From the NCBI GenBank assembly GCA_030145245.1, contig JAQYWC010000048.1, forward strand, positions 1 through 64,000: 64,000 bases of DNA, in the 5' to 3' direction. The stretch's first letter is position 1, and each line of letters opens with the position of its first letter. Shown here in pieces: positions 1 through 7,680 of the stretch. The notes beneath the pieces are model-generated. The model was given only the letters and a program-made list of their open reading frames with translations. It did not search any database and was not told the DNA's origin. This DNA is from Desulfobacterium sp. (GTDB taxonomy: Bacteria > Desulfobacterota > Desulfobacteria > Desulfobacterales > Desulfobacteraceae). The translations under genes and the position numbers were made by a program.

Positions 1-404
1 CCTGTCGTGGCCATGGTCCAGTTTGTCTGGCCGTTCTTATTCTTTTCCAGGAAGATCCGGGGGCTGTCCATGACAAATTTTTTCACCTGGACCGTTTTTG
101 ATAGCAGGGGCATGAGTTTTACCCTCACTTCAAACCGTTTCACCGTGATAAAGGCTTCTTGGGGAAATCCTTCTGGATTGCCCAGGGAGACGTCGGACAG
201 GGCCACGCCCACCCAGGGAAAGAGGGAAAGATCAATCTCTCCCCCAAGTACAAAGGGTCTGCCAGTGGCCTCGGTGATCCGCTTTTCTATCGAAGGCTTG
301 TACTTGTTGATATCCACAAACTGGGGTATCAGCAGGCTGGCCAGGACAATGAGAATAATCATGCTTGCGCATGCGACTAAGCTCCATTTTAGAATCTTGT
401 TCAT
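1..404 (-). CDS. AsmA family protein, 5' part only (runs off window edge)
   Basis: The N-terminal 134 residues of a gene that continues beyond the left edge of the window. The start ATG at 404 follows an AAGGAG box a few bases upstream. The product opens with a single membrane anchor (about residues 5-27), then a segment with VDINKYKP, EATGRPFVLGGEI and LFPWVGVALSDVSLGNP. This is the characteristic start of AsmA-family proteins, envelope proteins with a large periplasmic beta-groove implicated in outer-membrane biogenesis and lipid transport. The gene begins only 11 bases after the stop of the upstream DUF4197 gene, so the two are probably co-transcribed. The family call is firm, but the subfamily cannot be set without the rest of the protein. 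Confidence 0.85.
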   Translation of the reverse strand, partial: MNKILKWSLVACASMIILIVLASLLIPQFVDINKYKPSIEKRITEATGRPFVLGGEIDLSLFPWVGVALSDVSLGNPEGFPQEAFITVKRFEVRVKLMPLLSKTVQVKKFVMDSPRIFLEKNKNGQTNWTMATT

Positions 405-414
405 GGAGTACTCC

Positions 415-1155
415 TTATTCTTTGTTTTTAAATACGGTTTTCAACAGGTCTGTAACCCGGGCTGCCGGATCCTCGCGGATCTTCAGTTCCTCTTTTTCCA
501 GCATGAGAAAGAGGCCGTCCAGGGCCCTGGAGGTGACATAGGCGTCGGGATTCTGGGTCAGGTCGCCTGCAAAGGGGATGGACGCCGTCTTTGCGGACAG
601 ATCCTGAAAGAGCCGGGTGGCGTTGACCTCGGCCATGGCGTCGTGGACAATGGGTTCAAAAAGACCTGACAGCTTCTGTGCGGTTCTGTCCTTAAAGTAG
701 AGGGTCGCCTCGTTCTCCCGTCCGTTGAGGATTTTACTGGCATCGTCAAAGGAGATCTGTTTGATGGTGTCGACAAACAGGGAGAGAGCCTGGGGAGCGG
801 CGCGTTCTGCTGCCCGGTTCATGCTCTGTTCAAACTGGTCCACCGTGCTGCCGAAACCAACGGACCTGAGAATCTGTTCCACCTTTTGGACCGATGGGGG
901 CAGGGGGATCTTGATCTCCGGGTTCCCGTAGTAGCCGTCGGGTTTCGAGACCATGGCCACAGCGCTTTGGGTGCCTTTTTCCAGGGCTTCCTTCAGTCCC
1001 TTGATAATGGTCTCCTCGGACAGGGGGGACGAATCGCTCTCCACGGTTTGCCCAAGGTCCTTGAAGAGATCCATGAAGCCTGCATGGGCCGGTTGCAGTG
1101 GAAGAATGAAAAGTATAATGAGAAGCGTCGTTCTGATGGTGGTGAAATGCTTCAT
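415..1155 (-). CDS. DUF4197 domain-containing protein, exported
   Basis: A 246-residue protein with a Sec-type signal peptide (positively charged start, hydrophobic stretch at about residues 8-20, AHA cleavage region near residue 25). The mature part matches the DUF4197 family in length and in the segments SEETIIKGLKEALEKGT and NPEIKIPLPP. Family members are periplasmic or surface proteins of unknown function. A ribosome site (AAGGGGGA) precedes the ATG. It is followed closely by the AsmA-family gene, which suggests an envelope-related operon, but no specific role can be read from the sequence. Confidence 0.85.
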   Translation of the reverse strand: MKHFTTIRTTLLIILFILPLQPAHAGFMDLFKDLGQTVESDSSPLSEETIIKGLKEALEKGTQSAVAMVSKPDGYYGNPEIKIPLPPSVQKVEQILRSVGFGSTVDQFEQSMNRAAERAAPQALSLFVDTIKQISFDDASKILNGRENEATLYFKDRTAQKLSGLFEPIVHDAMAEVNATRLFQDLSAKTASIPFAGDLTQNPDAYVTSRALDGLFLMLEKEELKIREDPAARVTDLLKTVFKNKE

Positions 1156-1201
1156 GATCGGGTTCCCCCTTTTTGGGTGGTGAGAAAGTAGTTGGATGGG
1201 A

Positions 1202-1831
1202 TCAGCCTTTTTTAAGAATGGTCACGTCGATTTTTCCCTTAAGGCCGCTCTTAAAGGTCGCGGCATCGTTTGCATCCCCCACGATGCTGCCGTAGTGCAT
1301 GGGGATGGCAAGGGCGGGGTTGATGGCAAGGGTTGCTTCCACCGCTTCGTTTGCCGTCATCACATAGGTGCCTGACACGGGAACCAGGGCGATGTCGGTC
1401 TTGATCTCCTTCATCTCGGGAATGAAGTCCGTGTCCCCGGCATGGTAGACCCGTGTTCCGTCAATGGTGAGGATGAATCCGAGCCAGTTATTCGCCTTTG
1501 GATGAAACTTCTTGTTGAGGTTGTAGGAGGGCACAGCCTCGATCTCCATTCCCTTCACCGTAAGACGCTCCCCCGGGGCCATCACCCGGACGTCGCCGGA
1601 AAGCTTTTCAGCGGAATCCTTTTCCGTGACAATGACGGTGTCGTCCGTCCGGATCTTTGCGATATCCTCGGGGGAGCAGTGGTCAAAGTGCTCATGGGTG
1701 ATCAGGATGATATCTGCGGGAAGATCCGACTCAATCTTGAAGGGGTCGATGTAGATGGTCAGACCGGCATCAATTCGTATGCTGTCGTGGCCCAGCCAGT
1801 GGATCATGCTGCTTACGGTTTCAACGGACAT
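1202..1831 (-). CDS. Metal-dependent hydrolase, beta-lactamase fold (UPF0173 type)
   Basis: A 209-residue stand-alone metallo-beta-lactamase-fold protein. Metal ligands are visible: THEHFDH near residue 46, GDTDF near residue 132 and MHYG near residue 177. The short length and the IDPF and HAGDTDF segments fit the YtkL/UPF0173 group of small hydrolases with unidentified physiological substrates. AAGGAG sits just ahead of the ATG. It is divided from the DUF4197 gene by about 45 bases and could share its transcript. The fold call is firm. The substrate is unknown. Confidence 0.85.
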   Translation of the reverse strand: MSVETVSSMIHWLGHDSIRIDAGLTIYIDPFKIESDLPADIILITHEHFDHCSPEDIAKIRTDDTVIVTEKDSAEKLSGDVRVMAPGERLTVKGMEIEAVPSYNLNKKFHPKANNWLGFILTIDGTRVYHAGDTDFIPEMKEIKTDIALVPVSGTYVMTANEAVEATLAINPALAIPMHYGSIVGDANDAATFKSGLKGKIDVTILKKG

Positions 1832-1895
1832 TGTTTTCTCCTTTTGTTTGTTTTTGTCATTGAACGGCGATTATAGCGCTTTCAGCCGGGGGAAA

Positions 1896-4181
1896 TCAAC
1901 CATCCCCGGTTGCTCTTTCCTCAAAAAATCCGGCACCGGTCTGGTTCCGGCTGTCCTGGAACACCGACAGGCTCATCCGGTTGCAGCAGGAGGGAACATG
2001 GATCAGATGGATCACCGGTTCAAGGTGGGACAGATCGGGGTGGCTCCCGGCAAGCTGGTTCGGGGAGTCAAGGAGGAACTCCTCCCTGAAGAACGATCCG
2101 GGATCGTCCGGGAAGATTGCCACATGGACGATGCCCGACTCCACAAGGTCGTTGAAAAAATGGGTGCCGTAGGAGACCTCCGGGGTCGATCCGTTCTCCA
2201 CGAATGCGACCTCGCCCAGGACAAGGGCGTTGTTGATATCCTCGTATCCCGCCCTCACCCCGAGGTTAATGTCGTTGCTGCCCCAGCGACCCGGACCGAA
2301 CAGGGCGTAGCGCTTGCCAGCAAGGTCCTGGTTGATACGGCTCACGGCCCTGCTGATCTCGATCTTCTTTTCCACTGTGGGAAGACCGGCATAGGCCCTT
2401 GGGTCCACGTAGACAATGTATTCTATGTTGTGGACCGCCCCGCCCGAAATGATCCGCTTGTTCTTGAAGAAGAGCCGGTCTTTGTCGATCTCCTCGGGCA
2501 TGACAATGGCCACGTCCTTTGCCACGCTCAGGGTCCTGCACTGGACGATGTAGAGATGGTCCCCGTCCCAGGCAAACTCCACGTCCACGGGCCCGCCATA
2601 GGCCTTGGCCAGGATGGCCAGGCTTTTTTTCAAAAGCCTTGGCAGGGGGGTCTTCCGGATGAGGTTGTCAAAGGTGATGCAGGTGCGGTTGAGGGCAAAT
2701 TGTGTTGATTTAAACATGGGCGGTGCAAGGTGACCCTCTGTATCTTCTGACAGGGCATAGAAGAGATCCGGGTGATCGATCTCCGTCATGATATCCCGGT
2801 AGTGCCTTGATTCGAGGGCTCCTGTCTCAAGATTGAGAACATCCATGAACTTCTGGGAGTACTTTTTGATCTTGTCCGGGGTCACCTCGGGCCGGAGCAT
2901 GGGGGCGCTCAGGTGGATCATTCTTGGATAATCCGCTCCGATTCTGTCCACGGCCCGGGTGCCTAAGCCCATCACAAGGCGCATCACCCCGTCCTCCTTG
3001 TTGATGCGGGGGGTCCAGGAGTAGGCGCTGAAGCTGAAACCCACCCCGGCAGCAAAGGGGAAAAAATAGGGGCCGAACCGTCTGCCCACCACCTTCTGCA
3101 CAAGCACGCTCATCTGCTCGTTGAAATCCAGCAGGTTGTTCTTTTTCCGGTAGAGTATCGGGGCCGGGCCAAAGGTGCTCATGTGGACCCGCTTGAGCCC
3201 CCATATAAAGGCCTCAAGCCGGGTTTCCATCTCTCCCTGGTTGCCCAGGAACACGGAGTCGTATTTGCCCGAGAAGGCATACCCGAAATTGTCCTCCAAA
3301 AGGCTTGAGGAGCGAAGCACAAGGGGCGCTTCCCCCGTGATCTCCAACAGGTACCTGAACTTGTCCAGCATCTCCTTGGAAAACGAGGCGTTCACAAAGA
3401 GGTCGGCGATCTTTTTGTACTCCTCTTCGATCATCTCCCGGCTCTTGTACTTCTGGGAATGGAAGTGGAAGAGCTCGTTCCGGTCAATGAAATCCGAGAA
3501 CACCCCGGTGTTGACGTACCAGGACTCAGGGATACGGATGTGGCGCTCAAGCTCGGGGTCGCCCTTGCTGAACCGGGGGACCAGTATCCTGTGGGCCAGG
3601 ACCATGCCTGCGGCTTTCCCGCCGATCCTTCCGGGCCTTCGCCGGGTGCGGATGATCCTGTCCGAGATATCCCCCACATCCCTCACCGTGATGTGGTGCT
3701 TTGCAATGCCGATAAAGGGCAGCTGGTTTGAGATGAACTGGTTGATCAGTCCCACTCTTGCCCCCTCGGCCTCGTTGGGGGAGATGAGGATCTCTCCCTC
3801 GGGAATGGCGCAAAAGGCCTTGAGCTCCCGTTTTATGGCGCCGTAGGTGAGTTCCTCCTTGTTGACCTGGGAGACGAGGCGGAAGAACTGGGTCTGCTTC
3901 CTGGCAAAGTTGATGTAGTTATCTATCTCTTTCCCTGGAAATGTGGTGGCCACGGTGATGTCAATGAACATGTTGAAGATCTCGATGAGCTGCTTTTCGT
4001 CGGGAGGATCTCCCCCTGGGACCGTGAGGAATGCTTTTGCCTTTTTGATGAGCGTTTCCCGGTCGGTATTTCCCTGCTCGACAATGGCCTGGAGAAAGAG
4101 CCTGCGCATGGTGGCAAGGCTGTCCGGATAGGCCATCATCCGCTGGAACAGGCGGTAGGTCCTGAGCAGGTCCTCCCTCAT
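1896..4181 (-). CDS. PEP/pyruvate-binding (PPDK_N) domain protein lacking the phospho-His and PEP-barrel domains
   Basis: About 761 residues. The central part (roughly residues 190-560) is the ATP-grasp nucleotide-binding domain of pyruvate phosphate dikinase and PEP synthase: GGKAAGMVLAH, PLVLRSSSLLEDNFGYAFSG, and VEFAWDGDHLYIVQCRTL at its end. The swivelling phosphohistidine domain (GGxTSH) and the C-terminal PEP/pyruvate TIM barrel are absent. They are replaced by about 180 residues with GPGRWGSNDINLG. It is therefore not a complete PPDK/PpsA and may phosphorylate or sense something else. The start at 4181 is chosen because its ATG overlaps the stop of the upstream dehydrogenase gene (ATGA) and has AGGGGA ahead of it. 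An in-frame ATG 21 bases further upstream also exists. Confidence 0.8.
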   Translation of the reverse strand: MREDLLRTYRLFQRMMAYPDSLATMRRLFLQAIVEQGNTDRETLIKKAKAFLTVPGGDPPDEKQLIEIFNMFIDITVATTFPGKEIDNYINFARKQTQFFRLVSQVNKEELTYGAIKRELKAFCAIPEGEILISPNEAEGARVGLINQFISNQLPFIGIAKHHITVRDVGDISDRIIRTRRRPGRIGGKAAGMVLAHRILVPRFSKGDPELERHIRIPESWYVNTGVFSDFIDRNELFHFHSQKYKSREMIEEEYKKIADLFVNASFSKEMLDKFRYLLEITGEAPLVLRSSSLLEDNFGYAFSGKYDSVFLGNQGEMETRLEAFIWGLKRVHMSTFGPAPILYRKKNNLLDFNEQMSVLVQKVVGRRFGPYFFPFAAGVGFSFSAYSWTPRINKEDGVMRLVMGLGTRAVDRIGADYPRMIHLSAPMLRPEVTPDKIKKYSQKFMDVLNLETGALESRHYRDIMTEIDHPDLFYALSEDTEGHLAPPMFKSTQFALNRTCITFDNLIRKTPLPRLLKKSLAILAKAYGGPVDVEFAWDGDHLYIVQCRTLSVAKDVAIVMPEEIDKDRLFFKNKRIISGGAVHNIEYIVYVDPRAYAGLPTVEKKIEISRAVSRINQDLAGKRYALFGPGRWGSNDINLGVRAGYEDINNALVLGEVAFVENGSTPEVSYGTHFFNDLVESGIVHVAIFPDDPGSFFREEFLLDSPNQLAGSHPDLSHLEPVIHLIHVPSCCNRMSLSVFQDSRNQTGAGFFEERATGDG

Positions 4182-5431
4182 GTCCATCCCCTGAGCCTGC
4201 ATGCCTCGGCTACCCTTGCCACGGCCACGAGATAGGCTGCCTGGCGCATGTTGATCCCTTCTCTCTTGTGCATGTCATGGACCGCCTTAAAGGCTGCGGT
4301 CATCTTCTCGTCCAGCCGCTTTTGAACCTCCCACAGTTCCCAGTAGTAGTTGTAGGTGTTCTGTACCTGTTCAAAGTAGGAGACCGTGACCCCGCCGGCA
4401 TTGGCAAGGAAGTCGGGAAGCACCACCACTTTGTTGTTGTAGAGGATCTCGTCGGCCGCAGGGGTGGTGGGGCCGTTGGCAAGCTCGCACAGGATCTTGC
4501 ATTTGATGTTTGCAGCATTGTCCCGGGTGATGACGCTTTCCAGGGCCGAGGGAAAGAGCACCATGACATCGAGTTCGAGCAGCTCCTGGTTGGAGATGGG
4601 TTTTGTATGGGGAAACCCCTTTACCGCATCGGTCTTGAGCTTGTGATCGATGATGGCTTTGGGATCGATCCCGCCAGGGTCGTAAACGCCCCCCCTGGAA
4701 TCCGAGACCGCAACCAGCTTAAGGCCGAGGAGTGCGTTGCCGAGAAGGGCGGCAAACTGACCGGCGTTGCCAAAGCCCTGGATCGCCATTGTCTTGCGTT
4801 CAAGGTCAATCCCGTGGGCCTTTGCCGCCTCCCGGGTCACGTAGATGCCTCCCCTTGCCGTGGCATCCCCCCTTCCCTGGGAGCCGCCAAGGGCAAGGGG
4901 TTTGCCCGTGATCACCCCGGGGTGGTGCTCGCCCCTTAAGGTCTCGTATTCATCCATCATCCAGGCCATGATCTGGGGGGTGGTGTAGACATCCGGGGCA
5001 GGCACGTCCCGGGTGACTGAAAAGGTGCTGCCCAAAGCCCGCATATAGGCCCTGGCAAGCCGCTCTTTCTCGGCCTCTGACAACTCCTTGGGGTTGCAGA
5101 CGATGCCTCCCTTGCCACCGCCGAGGGGGATGTCCACCACGGCGGTTTTCCAGGTCATCCATGCGGCAAGGGCCCTGACCGTGTCGATGGTTTCGTCCGG
5201 GTGCCATCGAAGTCCGCCCTTGGCAGGCCCCCTTGCCGTGTTATAGGGAATCCTGAACCCGTGGAACACCCGGGTGGTGCCGTCGTCCATTCGCACGGGA
5301 AGCAGCACCTTGTACTCTTTCATGGGCCACCTTAACAGTTCGTGGGTGGCAGGATCAAGACCCAGTCGCCGGGCGGCGTCATCCAGCTGCTGCTGGGCGA
5401 TGGCAAAGGGGTTAAGGGCTTTTTCGCTCAT
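4178..5431 (-). CDS. gdhA: Glu/Leu/Phe/Val dehydrogenase (glutamate dehydrogenase type)
   Basis: A 417-residue NAD(P)-dependent amino-acid dehydrogenase. The active-site region PLGGGKGGIVCNP and the preceding KGGLRWHPDE are intact, and the Rossmann domain shows QGFGNAGQFAA. Length is that of the roughly 420-residue bacterial and archaeal hexameric glutamate dehydrogenases, which interconvert glutamate with 2-oxoglutarate and ammonia. Specificity for glutamate over branched-chain or aromatic amino acids cannot be proven by eye. The start at 5431 follows AAGGAG. The stop overlaps the start of the PPDK_N-domain gene, so the two are translationally coupled. Confidence 0.88.
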   Translation of the reverse strand: MSEKALNPFAIAQQQLDDAARRLGLDPATHELLRWPMKEYKVLLPVRMDDGTTRVFHGFRIPYNTARGPAKGGLRWHPDETIDTVRALAAWMTWKTAVVDIPLGGGKGGIVCNPKELSEAEKERLARAYMRALGSTFSVTRDVPAPDVYTTPQIMAWMMDEYETLRGEHHPGVITGKPLALGGSQGRGDATARGGIYVTREAAKAHGIDLERKTMAIQGFGNAGQFAALLGNALLGLKLVAVSDSRGGVYDPGGIDPKAIIDHKLKTDAVKGFPHTKPISNQELLELDVMVLFPSALESVITRDNAANIKCKILCELANGPTTPAADEILYNNKVVVLPDFLANAGGVTVSYFEQVQNTYNYYWELWEVQKRLDEKMTAAFKAVHDMHKREGINMRQAAYLVAVARVAEACRLRGWT

Positions 5432-5461
5432 GGGCATCTCCTTCAAATTACAGCAGAGAAG

Positions 5462-5896
5462 TTAGTGGGCCGCATTTGCTGCATGGTCGGTGAAATCGAT
5501 CAAAAAGGGTTTCAGGAACGCAATCTCGTTGGGCCGGGCGGGTCTCCAGGTCGCGGAAAGGAGATCCTTGCCGGCAATGACCGTGACCCGGGTGAGGTGG
5601 GCCACCTGGATCGACAGGGGGGCATCGTTTTCTATCTCGGTCCAGAGTACCCTGGCCACGTCCAGGCCAAACCGTTTGGCCACCTTTTGGGCAAAGTTTT
5701 GGGTGCAGTATCTGATGGAGGTGCCCTTGCCCCGGTTGCGGCAGATCACGGCCTTGGATTTCAGATGGAGAATATCCGGTTTGTCCGCGGTCAGGTCCAC
5801 GATTCGTATGCGATAGGAGCCGGGCCACCAGGCCACGGGTCTTTCTCCGTCACAGGTTTTTCCTTCCCATTCATATATGGTGTCATGGAGTATCAC
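5462..5896 (-). CDS. Conserved-looking small protein of unknown function (144 aa)
   Basis: A 144-residue soluble protein with a GTG start inside the 3' end of the cytidylate-kinase-like gene (14-base overlap) and a stop about 30 bases before gdhA. I recognise no family. It is rich in mixed charged and aromatic residues, with an N-terminal segment EWEGKTCDGERPVAWWPGSY and no signal peptide or membrane segment. Its tight packing between two real genes, with overlap on one side, supports genuine translation. A role in the same process as the dehydrogenase and kinase is inference from position only. Confidence 0.6.
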   Translation of the reverse strand: MILHDTIYEWEGKTCDGERPVAWWPGSYRIRIVDLTADKPDILHLKSKAVICRNRGKGTSIRYCTQNFAQKVAKRFGLDVARVLWTEIENDAPLSIQVAHLTRVTVIAGKDLLSATWRPARPNEIAFLKPFLIDFTDHAANAAH

Positions 5897-6578
5897 TTTT
5901 CATCCTCTGCTGCACTGCCGCTGCAATGGCCGCAACCGCATCGTCAAGTTTCAGGTTCCCGGTGTTGATAACCATGTCGTAGTGAAAGATATCCGATATG
6001 GAGGCGTTGAAGTATCGTCTGATAAAGGAGCGTCGCCTGGATTCGGTCAGGGTGATGCGCCGTTCGGCCTCGGTCTCGGAAAGGTTGAACTCCTTGGCAA
6101 CATGCCTGCGCCTCAGATCAAAGGGGGCGATGATCCGGACGCTGATCCGGGTTTTGAGGGGGAGGATGAAATTTGCTCCCCTGCCAACGATGACGCTCTT
6201 TCCGTGCTTGCCGATGGTGCCGATCACCTTCATCAGGTGCTGCATGTACTGGTCGGGCCAGAGGTAGCGCTCGTCCACCAGGGCTGCGATCCAGTTGTCC
6301 AGCATGTTAAGGCCTCTTTCGTCCAGGGTCTCCATGAACCTGAGGCTGATGTCGGCGTCCTTGGCCATCTCGTGGACAACCTCCTGGTGAAAGAGATCAA
6401 AGTCAAGCTTTGTTGCGAGTCGTTCAGCCACGATTTTGCCGCCACTTCCGGCCTCCCTGGAGATCGTGACCACCGGAACAGGCGCGATCTTTTTCGTCCC
6501 AACCCCGGACTTCACATAGTTCCATTTTGTTACCTGCTCTTCGACAATTTTGTTGGTTGATCGTCTTTGTGTTACCAT
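5883..6578 (-). CDS. Cytidylate kinase-like family protein
   Basis: A 231-residue P-loop protein of the cytidylate-kinase-like family (Cytidylate_kin2). After a short basic N-terminus it has the nucleotide-binding loop SREAGSGGK near residue 40, FDLFHQEVVHEMA, and IGKHGKSVIVGRGANFILP. These proteins resemble CMP kinase but usually occur beside another true cmk, and their substrate is mostly unproven. A strong AAGGAGG box precedes the ATG. It is the first gene of the minus-strand set that continues through the small unknown, gdhA and the PPDK_N-domain gene. Confidence 0.8.
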   Translation of the reverse strand: MVTQRRSTNKIVEEQVTKWNYVKSGVGTKKIAPVPVVTISREAGSGGKIVAERLATKLDFDLFHQEVVHEMAKDADISLRFMETLDERGLNMLDNWIAALVDERYLWPDQYMQHLMKVIGTIGKHGKSVIVGRGANFILPLKTRISVRIIAPFDLRRRHVAKEFNLSETEAERRITLTESRRRSFIRRYFNASISDIFHYDMVINTGNLKLDDAVAAIAAAVQQRMKSDTP

Positions 6579-6796
6579 GGAGACCTCCTTGCCTGGAAAG
6601 GCGAAATAAAAATTTTTACAAGGTGCAAACCGTCTGTTCAGGTCAAGGCAGATAGAGGTTTTTTGTGCAGCTAAGGGTCGGGGGAGTGCGAGGAAATATT
6701 ATATTACTATCCCATGGAAACAGGGAAATGTCAAACCTGACCCCTGGAAGAATTTCCTTGACTTCCCCGGGGCAAACGCTTAATTAATTGCCGACC

Positions 6797-6849
6797 CGGG
6801 GATGGAGTTCCCCGTATAACCGCCCTTAACCCGGCTGATGACTCCTACC
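6797..6849 (+). promoter_or_regulatory. Fluoride riboswitch aptamer (crcB motif)
   Basis: The conserved core of the crcB motif RNA is visible: GGGGATGGAGTTCCCC, then ATAACCGCC, a short loop, and GGCTGATGACTCCTAC. The aptamer lies about 80 bases upstream of the fluC/crcB start, the classic target. The known family binds fluoride with Mg2+ through a pseudoknotted fold and raises expression of the exporter. Its 3' strand is shared with the terminator hairpin annotated next, giving a clear on/off mechanism. Confidence 0.9.
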
Positions 6850-6885
6850 ACTTTAACATAAGCAGTGGTGGAGTGCGTCTTTTTC
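6841..6885 (+). terminator. Riboswitch-controlled intrinsic terminator (attenuator)
   Basis: An 11-bp stem (6841-6852 paired with 6864-6874, one bulged T at 6846) is followed by a TCTTTTT run at 6878-6884. The left arm uses the ACTCCTAC bases that belong to the 3' part of the fluoride aptamer, so forming the ligand-bound aptamer and forming the terminator exclude each other. This is the expected expression platform: read-through when fluoride is bound, termination when it is not. Confidence 0.8.
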
Positions 6886-6930
6886 CTCCTGCTGCTGTTG
6901 CTTTAACGATTAAAAGGAGGCCTCCCCCCT

Positions 6931-7308
6931 ATGGAGCAGAAGTTTATTTTTATCGCCCTGGCAGGTGCCCTGGGTACCCTTTGCCGGTATAGTCTCGCAG
7001 GATTTGTCCAGCAGTTCAATTCCTCGTTTTTTCCCTTTGGAACCCTTGTGGTCAACATCACGGGCTGCTTTGTCGCCGGATTTCTATGGACCCTGTTCGA
7101 GAGCCGCTGGGCTGTTTCCGGCGAGATCAGGACCTGCGTACTGGTGGGCTTCATGGGGGCTTTTACCACTTTTTCCGCCTTTATCCTCGAGACTGGCATG
7201 CTTGTCCGGTCAACCGAGTGGTTCTATGCCGTGGTGAATCTTGTGATGCAGAACGGTCTTGGTCTCGGGGCCCTGTCCGCGGGAATCGTGGTTGCCCGTT
7301 TGATTTAA
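6931..7308 (+). CDS. crcB: Fluoride ion channel/exporter FluC (CrcB)
   Basis: A 125-residue, four-helix membrane protein of the Fluc/CrcB family, which works as an antiparallel dimer that lets fluoride leave the cell. Family landmarks are GALGTLCRY at the N-terminus, VVNITGCF in helix 2 and GFMGAFTTFSAFILE in the third helix, where the pore Phe residues lie. Length is standard. AAGGAGG lies ten bases before the ATG. Expression is controlled by the fluoride riboswitch upstream, and a DUF190 gene follows 18 bases downstream, a frequent pairing. Confidence 0.93.
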   Translation: MEQKFIFIALAGALGTLCRYSLAGFVQQFNSSFFPFGTLVVNITGCFVAGFLWTLFESRWAVSGEIRTCVLVGFMGAFTTFSAFILETGMLVRSTEWFYAVVNLVMQNGLGLGALSAGIVVARLI

Positions 7309-7326
7309 TATAAGGAGATACGTATC

Positions 7327-7680
7327 GTGGAATCGTCATCCAAAGTCTGTCTCATGCGAATTTACATTGGTGAGGACCAGAAATACGGTAAACGCCTGCT
7401 TTACGAAGCCATCGTGGAGGAGGCAAGAACCCGGGGCATGGCTGGGGCAACCGTGCTCCGGGGGGTTCTTGGTTATGCGGCCGAAGGCAAGATCCGGACC
7501 TTTAAGGTGCTATGCCTGTCCGAGGATCTTCCCGTGGTGGTTGAAGTGGTTGACACCGAAGAGAAGATCCGGGAGTTTAGCCGGGACATCGGCCCCATGA
7601 TCCAAAAGGGAATGGCCACCTTTGAAACCGTGGACCGCATCCTGTTCAACGGTTCAGGCAAGGGCGGTGGCAAGCCTTGA
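7327..7680 (+). CDS. DUF190 domain-containing protein (PII-like fold)
   Basis: A 117-residue DUF190 protein starting with GTG after TAAGGAGAT. Family features are VCLMRIYIGEDQKYG at the start, then EARTRGMAGATVLRGVLGY and a VVVEVVD strand, the ferredoxin-like PII arrangement. DUF190 genes are often found next to crcB and are presumed to regulate or assist the fluoride channel, but this is not proven. It is the second gene of the riboswitch-controlled operon. Its last 27 bases overlap, tail to tail, the end of the minus-strand gene that follows. Confidence 0.85.
   Translation: MESSSKVCLMRIYIGEDQKYGKRLLYEAIVEEARTRGMAGATVLRGVLGYAAEGKIRTFKVLCLSEDLPVVVEVVDTEEKIREFSRDIGPMIQKGMATFETVDRILFNGSGKGGGKP

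Noticed and set aside
1755-2708. A long plus-strand frame of about 317 codons opposite the PPDK_N-domain gene
   Set aside because: It lies antisense inside a gene with clear domain motifs, has no family resemblance and no ribosome site. Long antisense frames are expected in this GC-rich DNA.
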